Origin: Gammaproteobacteria bacterium
GTDB lineage: Bacteria; Pseudomonadota; Gammaproteobacteria; DSM-26407
Direction: 5' to 3'
Length of the DNA stretch: 10,885 bases
Assembly: GCA_028694565.1 (NCBI GenBank)
Contig: JAQVKR010000051.1
Coordinates: forward strand, 1 to 10,885
Part shown: one piece after another, positions 1 through 5,040 of the stretch
Layout: each line of letters begins with the position of its first letter
How positions within the stretch are numbered: the stretch's first letter is position 1
The notes under the pieces: generated by a model
The model's input: the letters and a program-made list of their open reading frames with translations, nothing else
Database searches by the model: none
Told to the model about the DNA's origin: nothing
Program-made: the position numbers and the translations under genes

Positions 1-9
1 AGTACCGGC

Positions 10-1104
10 ATGGCCGCACACGCCAAACGGCCGCCCGGCGACACCTTCGTCACCGCTTCCAAGGCCCCGCTGTATGTCGCCTGGGAGATCACCCAAAGGT
101 GCAACGCCAGGTGCGTGCACTGCTATTCCAGCTCGAGTCCGGACGCTCCGACCGCAACCGACCTGACTACACAAGAGGCGCTGGGCCTCATCGACGAGCT
201 GGCGGACGCCGGCGTGCTCGTCCTCGCCTTTTCGGGCGGAGAGCCCATGCTACGCCGGGACTGGCCCGTGCTGGTCGATCGCGCGGTCCGCAGGGGGCTC
301 AGTGTCAACGTCGGCACCAATGGCTCCACCATCACGCGCCAGACGGCCCACCTCCTCAAGGATCTGGGTGTCAAGAGCGTAACCGTCAGTATCGACAGCC
401 ACCGCGCGGCCGAGCACGACGACTTCCGGCAACTCGACGGGCTCTTCGACAAGGCCACCCGGGCGATCCAGATGCTCTCCGACGTCGGGGTGCGCGTCGT
501 GGTGGGCTATACCCCGACCCGCCGCAACCAGCAGGACGGCCGGGCAATAATCGAGCTGGCGATCCGGCTGGGCGCGGAGGCAGTCAACCTCTCCGAGTAC
601 GTGCCGGCGGGACGGGGGGCGACCGACCTGGCACTGGAGCCGGAGGCCCTGCGGGGACTCCTCGAACAGTGGATCGCCTGGCGGGATGAGCTCCAGGACA
701 CCATCACTCTCATCTGGCACGACTGCCGGGTCGGCATGCTGGTCCCGGAGAGTGAGCGCCGCGACTACGTCGGCTGCGGGGCCGGCCGCCTGCTCGCCCG
801 CATCCTGCCGGACGGCACCTTCACTCCCTGCGTCTTCCTGCCCACGGCGATAGGTAAATACCCGGAATCGTCCTTCAGCGAGATATGGCGGGGCGCCGGC
901 CTGCTGACGAAGTTCCGGGAGCGTTGGGCGATCACCGGCAACTGCGGGGAGTGCGAACACCTGCACAAGTGCGGGGGCTGCCGCGCCGTGGCGTATGCGT
1001 ACAGCGGCGGCGACCCGATGGCGGGCGACCCGCACTGCTGGATCGAGCCGCATGACCCGGTTCGGCTGGCCGACTTGGCGGCCGGAGAAGACCTGCCGGT
1101 TTAG
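10..1104 (+). CDS. Radical SAM/SPASM domain protein (first of two paralogs)
   Basis: This 364-residue enzyme has the radical SAM CX3CX2C motif at C31, C35 and C38, which binds the 4Fe-4S cluster that cleaves S-adenosylmethionine. A GGEP motif follows at 76-79. The C-terminal SPASM region has C256 and C274 (CX12GX4C), then C312, C315, C321, C324 and C343, which should hold auxiliary Fe-S clusters. The layout matches the PqqE, MftC and NirJ group, which modify peptides or tetrapyrroles. The substrate cannot be read from the sequence. The gene is followed after 13 bp by a PqqD-like gene, which favours a peptide substrate. The ATG at 10 is the first in the window. The frame is open to the left edge, so the true start could lie upstream and no ribosome binding site can be judged. 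The family call is firm; the specific role is unknown. Confidence 0.93.
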   Translation: MAAHAKRPPGDTFVTASKAPLYVAWEITQRCNARCVHCYSSSSPDAPTATDLTTQEALGLIDELADAGVLVLAFSGGEPMLRRDWPVLVDRAVRRGLSVNVGTNGSTITRQTAHLLKDLGVKSVTVSIDSHRAAEHDDFRQLDGLFDKATRAIQMLSDVGVRVVVGYTPTRRNQQDGRAIIELAIRLGAEAVNLSEYVPAGRGATDLALEPEALRGLLEQWIAWRDELQDTITLIWHDCRVGMLVPESERRDYVGCGAGRLLARILPDGTFTPCVFLPTAIGKYPESSFSEIWRGAGLLTKFRERWAITGNCGECEHLHKCGGCRAVAYAYSGGDPMAGDPHCWIEPHDPVRLADLAAGEDLPV

Positions 1105-1117
1105 AGGGGACCACCCG

Positions 1118-1477
1118 ATGGACATGTCGCAACGATTCACACCCGCGGCTCGGCCGGTGACGCAGGACAGTGTGCTCACCCACACCCGGGAGTGCACCGT
1201 CCGCGAGCAGGAGGAGCAGTACCTGGTCTACAACGCCGCCACCGACGAGCTGCACCTGATCCCACCCGCCGGCCGCTACCTCTACGAGCTGTGTGACGGT
1301 CTGGCGACCGTGGGCGAAATCGCCGCTGCGGTGGCTGGGATTGCTGAGGCGCGGACCGGCGAGGCGGAAGGGTCCGTGGTCGCTTTCCTGCAACAGCTCG
1401 TGGACCGTGGGGTCCTGCGCCACGGCGAGCCGCATCCGGATGCGGACGGCCCGCAGACCGGCGCTGCAACCGAGTAA
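1118..1477 (+). CDS. PqqD-like peptide chaperone / RiPP recognition element
   Basis: The product is 119 residues, with a PqqD-type winged-helix domain over about residues 20-105. Visible family features are a central YLYELCDG segment, a following TVGEI turn and helix, and the closing pattern FLQQLVDRGVL. PqqD proteins bind the leader of a precursor peptide and deliver it to a radical SAM/SPASM partner. The start is the ATG at 1118 because AGAGGGGA (1103-1110) lies 7 bases upstream. An open frame further upstream only overlaps the preceding radical SAM gene. The C-terminal 15 residues are a low-complexity, probably disordered tail. Two radical SAM genes flank it, so it may serve one or both. 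Its reading frame continues past the TAA stop as an open frame containing the small candidate at 1493. Confidence 0.85.
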   Translation: MDMSQRFTPAARPVTQDSVLTHTRECTVREQEEQYLVYNAATDELHLIPPAGRYLYELCDGLATVGEIAAAVAGIAEARTGEAEGSVVAFLQQLVDRGVLRHGEPHPDADGPQTGAATE

Positions 1478-1492
1478 GGCGGTGCCCCCGCG

Positions 1493-1600
1493 ATGTGGAC
1501 ACCGCTCGGGGAGGCCATTTCCTCCTCACCCACCCGCAAGGGTATGACCGTCAAGCAGGCACAATGGGAGGTGCAGCATGAGCAAGGCAACTCAGGGTGA
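1493..1600 (+). CDS. Small candidate ORF, 35 residues, possible precursor peptide
   Basis: An ATG at 1493 opens 35 codons ending at a TGA at 1598-1600, overlapping the start of the SnoaL-like gene by 23 bases in another frame. The peptide begins MWTPLGEAISSS and contains two Trp but no Cys or Tyr. Most third positions are G or C, like the neighbouring real genes. A weak purine stretch (AAGGCGG, 1476-1482) lies 10 bases upstream. The position right after a PqqD-like gene and between two radical SAM genes is where a RiPP precursor might sit. Against it, it has no recognised leader or core motif, it is short, and it shares the frame of the upstream gene beyond its stop. It may be chance. A shorter form could start at the ATG at 1544. 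Confidence 0.25.
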   Translation: MWTPLGEAISSSPTRKGMTVKQAQWEVQHEQGNSG

Positions 1601-2117
1601 CGAAAAGCGGGTCGGCGAATACTTCAAGCAGATCGAGGCCCTGCGCAGCGGGGTGGACTCGTCGGTGGAGCGGCTCACCGAGATGTGGGACGACGACGGG
1701 GTCTTCGAGTTCTGCGGCGCGCCACCGTTGAACGCGCGGTACACGGGCAAGGTGGCCATCAAGACCCTGTACAAGAACCGGCTCCACGCCAACGGCATGG
1801 AGGTCAAGCTGGATGGGGAGTCGGCAAAGAAGCTCAAGGAGGGGGAGGTCACCCTCAGCACGGTGAAGACCGACGTCAATCGGGTCCGCGCCCATGACGG
1901 CAAGATGGTCGCTGGCTGGACGACGCTCGTCGGGACACACCAGGGCGTCGGCTTCAATGTGTCTGGGAGCCACACCTTCACCTTTCGCGACGGCCGCATC
2001 ACCAGCCTGAAGGTGGTTATCTCGCCGAAGGCTGACGACGCCGCAAACCTACGCCTGGAGGGCCTCAGCGTCAACGACATCGGCCGGCTGGCCCTCGCGG
2101 CCTGGCCGGTGGTGTGA
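1578..2117 (+). CDS. NTF2/SnoaL-like fold protein
   Basis: The product is 179 residues. Residues 1-150 fit the NTF2/SnoaL cone-shaped fold. They include N-terminal helices, a segment with MWDDDGVFEF (36-45), a YTGK turn followed by a helix (55-68), and later strands with FTFRDGRIT (134-142). Members include small isomerases, cyclases, hydrolases and non-catalytic binding domains, so no reaction can be assigned. A 29-residue extension (151-179) rich in Leu and Ala and ending AAWPVV lies beyond the usual fold. The ATG at 1578 is supported by GGGAGGT (1566-1572) five bases upstream. It sits between the PqqD-like gene and the second radical SAM gene on the same strand, so it probably belongs to the same pathway as an enzyme, a carrier or even the protein that is modified. 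Confidence 0.75.
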   Translation: MSKATQGDEKRVGEYFKQIEALRSGVDSSVERLTEMWDDDGVFEFCGAPPLNARYTGKVAIKTLYKNRLHANGMEVKLDGESAKKLKEGEVTLSTVKTDVNRVRAHDGKMVAGWTTLVGTHQGVGFNVSGSHTFTFRDGRITSLKVVISPKADDAANLRLEGLSVNDIGRLALAAWPVV

Positions 2118-2144
2118 GCGGGCCCGGCCCATCCGGCCGGCAGG

Positions 2145-2175
2145 CCGCGTCCGGGCGTATCCCGTCCGGATGCGG
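2145..2175 (+). other. GC-rich hairpin between the SnoaL-like and second radical SAM genes
   Basis: CCGCGTCCGG (2145-2154) can pair with CCGGATGCGG (2166-2175) to give a 10-pair stem with one G-U pair and an 11-base loop. No T-run follows, so it is not a standard intrinsic terminator. It could partly attenuate transcription, protect the upstream mRNA end, or separate expression of the two genes. It ends 15 bases before the ribosome binding site of the next gene. Confidence 0.4.
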
Positions 2176-2190
2176 CGTTGCCGACCCGGG

Positions 2191-2197
2191 AGAGGAG
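2191..2197 (+). promoter_or_regulatory. Ribosome binding site for the second radical SAM gene
   Basis: AGAGGAG lies 8 bases upstream of the ATG at 2206. This favours 2206 over the earlier in-frame ATG at 2170, which falls inside the hairpin stem and has no purine-rich site at a suitable distance. The in-frame TTG at 2200 is too close to the site. Confidence 0.6.
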
Positions 2198-2205
2198 TGT
2201 TGAAC

Positions 2206-3255
2206 ATGTCCGGCGAAGGCGGGCGTTTCCGCCCGGCGATGCCATTCCATATGGTCTGGCTGGCCACCGACCGCTGTAACGCCAGGTGCGCGCACTGCTC
2301 GTCCAACTCCTCGGTCCGCTCGCCGGACGAGCTGGGCACCGCCGAGGCCTGCGACCTGGTCGAACAGTTGGCCGACGCCGGGGTCGTCGACCTCGCCATT
2401 TCCGGGGGTGAACCGCTGCTGCGACGGGACCTGTTCGAAGTCATCGAGCACGCCAGGGGTCACGGCCTTGCAGTCGGCGTCGGCTCCAATGGCGCTCGAT
2501 TGCGTGAGGAGACGGCACGTCAGCTGGCGGCGAGCGGTGTCAACCGCTTCCAGATCAGCCTGGACGGCCTCGCCGAGAGCCACGACGCCTTGCGCCGATG
2601 GCAGGGCCTGTTCGAGCGCGCCGTCCGGAGCGTGCAGTTGGCGCAGCGCGCCGGGCTCCGAACCCACGTGTGCTGCACCATCAACCGCCTGAACTGGCAG
2701 ACCCTCACGGAGCTCACCGAGTACGTGGCGGGGCTGGGCGTCGCCCGGTTGAACTTCTCGCGCTACGTCCCCACCGGGCGGGGCACCGATGCCCTCGACC
2801 TGCGGCCGGACGAATGGCGTGCGGCCATCGAGCTCTGCCAGGAGTTGCGGGAGCGCTACTCCGGCCGGCTCGAGATCGTGACCCACCTCGCCCAGCAGAT
2901 CCTTGTGGACGACGGCGTCCGGGACCTGCCCGGCTTCATCGGCTGCCAGGCCGGCGTCGGCCAGGTGGCGGTCACCAGTAACGGGACTCTCCTGCCGTGC
3001 GTCCTGCTCCCCATCCCGATCGGCAACATCCGCCAGCGGCCCTTCCGGGAACTGTGGGAGAAATCGCCGGTGATCCGGGACCTGCAGGACCGGGACCGCC
3101 TGGAGGGCAGGTGCACAGATTGCCGGGTGCGCGCCTGCTGCGGCGGCTGCCGGGCGGTCTCCTTCGCCAAGACAGGCCGGTTGATGGCCGAAGACCCCCG
3201 CTGCTGGCACCAGCCAGAGGAGATGCCGGCCGTCGCCGCCCGTGATGCCCGGTAG
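2206..3255 (+). CDS. Radical SAM/SPASM domain protein (second paralog)
   Basis: This 349-residue protein has CX3CX2C at C24, C28 and C31 and GGEP at 67-70. Its SPASM cysteines are C247, C265, C303, C306, C312, C315 and C333. C311 next to C312 is an additional cysteine that the first paralog lacks. It shares with the protein encoded at 10-1104 the motif CNARCxHC, an ELADAG/QLADAG-SGGEP-LRRD block, a YVPxGRG segment and the LPxCV/LPCVLLP region near the SPASM start. The two are therefore tandem-type paralogs, clearly diverged. It probably performs a second radical modification step in the same pathway, or acts on a different substrate. The start at 2206 is chosen from its ribosome binding site. 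An 88-bp gap with a hairpin separates it from the SnoaL-like gene, so it may be expressed less tightly with the others. Confidence 0.92.
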   Translation: MSGEGGRFRPAMPFHMVWLATDRCNARCAHCSSNSSVRSPDELGTAEACDLVEQLADAGVVDLAISGGEPLLRRDLFEVIEHARGHGLAVGVGSNGARLREETARQLAASGVNRFQISLDGLAESHDALRRWQGLFERAVRSVQLAQRAGLRTHVCCTINRLNWQTLTELTEYVAGLGVARLNFSRYVPTGRGTDALDLRPDEWRAAIELCQELRERYSGRLEIVTHLAQQILVDDGVRDLPGFIGCQAGVGQVAVTSNGTLLPCVLLPIPIGNIRQRPFRELWEKSPVIRDLQDRDRLEGRCTDCRVRACCGGCRAVSFAKTGRLMAEDPRCWHQPEEMPAVAARDAR

Positions 3256-3280
3256 GCGGCGGGGCACAGCTCCGCGCCGC
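3256..3280 (+). terminator. Possible hairpin terminator after the radical SAM cassette
   Basis: GCGGCG (3256-3261) directly after the TAG stop pairs with CGCCGC (3275-3280). GG and CC pairs can extend the stem beyond one mismatch. There is no downstream T-run, so a classical intrinsic terminator is not shown. The position at the cassette end and the change in composition after it support a transcription boundary. Confidence 0.3.
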
Positions 3281-3409
3281 AGCACACACCGCCCACAACA
3301 CGAAGGATCATTCCTCGCTGGGCGTGGCGACGACCAATCCCTGTGATTGACGCGTGACAGACAACTGTGCGCCACCCCGCTCACGGCGGTATGATTGGTT
3401 GGAGCGCAC

Positions 3410-3415
3410 GGAGGT
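3410..3415 (+). promoter_or_regulatory. Ribosome binding site of the lipoprotein gene
   Basis: GGAGGT lies 5 bases before the ATG at 3421. It decides that start over the in-frame ATGs at 3367 and 3391, which would add a charged stretch before the signal peptide. Confidence 0.65.
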
Positions 3416-3420
3416 CAAGG

Positions 3421-4251
3421 ATGAACTCACTCAGATTGGTCACCAACCTATTGGCCGGATGGTTCTTTGTAGTGTCGCTTGACGGCTGTGTAGCCCACCC
3501 CACGAAGGTTCCGGCGGGGGAGGTTGCGGCGGCGAAGCCTCCCTCTCTAGACTCCTTCATTGATTCCTTGCCGGGCGAGGGCGAGGAAAAAGCCTTATCC
3601 AAACCTGACGAATATTATTGGGCATACCGTGTCCGGTATGTAGATCTTGGCAAACAGTTCTTCAACACATCGAGCTTTGATGAGAGGTTCAAGAAACGTT
3701 TCGAGAAGTGGTGCCGAAACAACGGCGGCGCAGTGCACGAACGAAGGTACCCGGAGCTCGGATTTTTTCATGACATGGAAACCATCGGCGCGGGCTGGGG
3801 CTGGAAAACTTCGACAAAGACAGAATACTTTGGACAAGCATGCGTCGATAAATCCGGCAACATCTACGCGGCCTATCGGGCTTCATACAACCCAAAGAAT
3901 TACTATACCAGGAACAAGGGCACCATCAGGTTCTACACCAGCGATCAGATAGCCAAGGTTCGTGAAGAGGCTGATCACATCGAGAAGGGGCGCATCGCCA
4001 AGGCGGAAGCCGAACGGGTGCGCAACGAGACAAGGATGAAGCTACGTGATGCCTGCTTGGCGAAAGTCACACGCATCCTGCACACTGATCCACGCCCCGG
4101 TTTCGGTGTTGGCATCCGTACCGGTTACGGGACGGTTTACGGTATGATTATCGAGGTCAAGCCTCCGCTGGTCCAGGTTCAGGTGCCAGGCCCCAGCGTT
4201 GCCTGGATCAGGATTGACCAGCTCGTGCCCCACCATAGCGAATGCCAATGA
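3421..4251 (+). CDS. Putative lipoprotein of unknown function
   Basis: I do not recognise this 276-residue protein. Residues 1-22 look like a signal peptide (one Arg, a hydrophobic stretch from 10 to 20). The sequence LDGC at 20-23 is a poor lipobox because of Asp at -2, so C23 may be lipidated or the protein may simply be exported. Residues 24-60 are Pro/Ala/Glu-rich linker. Residues 62-172 are aromatic-rich with C98 and C141. Residues 174-218 form a charged helix, possibly coiled coil. Residues 223-270 resemble a small SH3-like beta barrel (GxVxGxIxEVK, then WIRIDQL). The gene is richer in A+T than its flanks (26 of 60 bases G/C at 3601-3660, against 44 of 60 at 2941-3000), suggesting transfer. 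The 3' end overlaps the next gene. Beside traG, an accessory conjugation or exclusion role is possible but speculative. Confidence 0.7.
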   Translation: MNSLRLVTNLLAGWFFVVSLDGCVAHPTKVPAGEVAAAKPPSLDSFIDSLPGEGEEKALSKPDEYYWAYRVRYVDLGKQFFNTSSFDERFKKRFEKWCRNNGGAVHERRYPELGFFHDMETIGAGWGWKTSTKTEYFGQACVDKSGNIYAAYRASYNPKNYYTRNKGTIRFYTSDQIAKVREEADHIEKGRIAKAEAERVRNETRMKLRDACLAKVTRILHTDPRPGFGVGIRTGYGTVYGMIIEVKPPLVQVQVPGPSVAWIRIDQLVPHHSECQ

Positions 4252-4556
4252 CAACTGTGATGGATCGAATCTGGAAAATCGGCGACCTGTTCGTCGCCAG
4301 CCTCATTGCCATGGCCGTGGGCAGCCTCTTCGGGCAATGGGCAGGATGGATCGTCCTGGGACTGGTCGCGGCTGTGGCGCTGCGTCCTGGAACCGCCGGC
4401 CGTCTCCCACCCTGGCGTCGCCAGACAGTTGAGGAGGAAGCGGCCTATATGGCTGATCTGGAAGAGCATTGGGAACGAGATTCTCGTGACCGCGCTTTCC
4501 GGAGTGGTTGGTACAGCTATCTCCGCGACGATGATTTCAACCTCGATCGAGACTGA
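4242..4556 (+). CDS. Small membrane protein of unknown function
   Basis: The product is 104 residues. Residues 15-47 are hydrophobic and Gly/Ala-rich with a short break at GQWAG (31-35), fitting a membrane hairpin or one long segment. Residues 55-104 are hydrophilic, strongly charged and rich in Asp, Glu, Arg and Trp, and probably face the cytoplasm. The start is uncertain. The ATG at 4242 overlaps the end of the lipoprotein gene by 10 bases, the ATG at 4248 forms an ATGA overlap with its stop codon, and an ATG at 4260 is also in frame. Any of these would allow translational coupling, so the two proteins probably work together. The gene ends 23 bp from the end of the transfer gene region on the other strand. 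No homolog is recognised. Confidence 0.6.
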   Translation: MPMTTVMDRIWKIGDLFVASLIAMAVGSLFGQWAGWIVLGLVAAVALRPGTAGRLPPWRRQTVEEEAAYMADLEEHWERDSRDRAFRSGWYSYLRDDDFNLDRD

Positions 4557-4579
4557 GATCATTTTACTGTTGGCGATGG
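4557..4579. other. 23-bp convergent gap between the orphan pair and the transfer block
   Basis: The stop codon of the plus-strand membrane-protein gene (4554-4556) and the stop of the traG tail (4580-4582) face each other across 23 bases. No hairpin with a T-run is visible on either strand. Transcripts from both sides may therefore run into each other unless Rho-dependent termination acts. Confidence 0.5.
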
Positions 4580-5040
4580 TTATGGCCCAGGCATAGTATT
4601 GTCCTCCCTCATGTCCCGTTCGGTGTAACCACCCTCCTCCTCAGCCTGGCTCCACAGCCGTTTGAGCTGCTTCCCGCTGGGAACCACCTGTTTTGCCCCA
4701 TTGACAATGGCATCAGCGAGAAGGGTCTGTTCCTCCGGATCGGTCCTGTTCCCGGCTTCATCTCGTAGCGGCTCGCCCTTCTCCGTCACCTTCGCCCTGC
4801 CCGCCTCCACCTGCTCCGCGGCGGTCGCGCGCCGCCCCTCGATTTCTTCCCGGATGGTCTCGGCCCGCCCGGTGACGCCGGCACCGTCGGGCACCCCCGC
4901 CGCCTCGCCCGCCGCGCGCGCCCGCCTGGCGTGGAAGTCCGCGGCGTTGTCGATCCCGGCGCCCTGGGCGTGGACCCCGGCCAGTGCGGCCTCGCCTACA
5001 GCATGAACCCCCTCGGGACCGGGCGCTGCCGCACCCCCGC
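4580..5040 (-). pseudogene. traG: Detached C-terminal part of TraG in the -1 frame
   Basis: On the minus strand the -1 frame relative to the main traG frame is open to a TAA at 4580-4582. It encodes about 140 residues that look like a genuine TraG tail: Ala/Glu/Arg-rich helices, then DEAGNRTDPEEQ, then AIVNGAKQ and the terminal DNTMPGP. There is no plausible start codon near its beginning, so it is unlikely to be a separate gene. Joined to the main frame, the total would be about 960 residues, close to the roughly 940 of F TraG. The left bound given here (5040) is approximate. The switch must occur between about 5040 and 4996, where two five-base C runs (5008-5012 and 5034-5038, plus strand) are the likely sites. 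Confidence 0.65.

Noticed and set aside
1493..1600. Resemblance of the small peptide's MWT start to some PqqA sequences.
   Set aside because: PqqA needs a Glu-x3-Tyr pair that is cross-linked. This peptide has no Tyr, so it is not a PqqA.
2071..3384. A 437-codon minus-strand frame opposite the second radical SAM gene.
   Set aside because: It is antisense to a gene with complete radical SAM and SPASM motifs, shows no domain and has low-complexity composition typical of a high-GC shadow frame.
3347..3395. TTGACG at 3347-3352 and TATGAT at 3390-3395 as a promoter for the lipoprotein gene.
   Set aside because: The spacing of 37 bases is far from the usual 16-18, and no good -35 lies 16-18 bases before TATGAT. 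A promoter in this gap is likely but cannot be placed.
4306..4596. A plus-strand frame whose second half is very hydrophobic, overlapping the small membrane-protein gene.
   Set aside because: It lacks a ribosome binding site and overlaps both the membrane-protein gene and the traG tail. The hydrophobicity follows from reading the charged codons of the real gene one base off.
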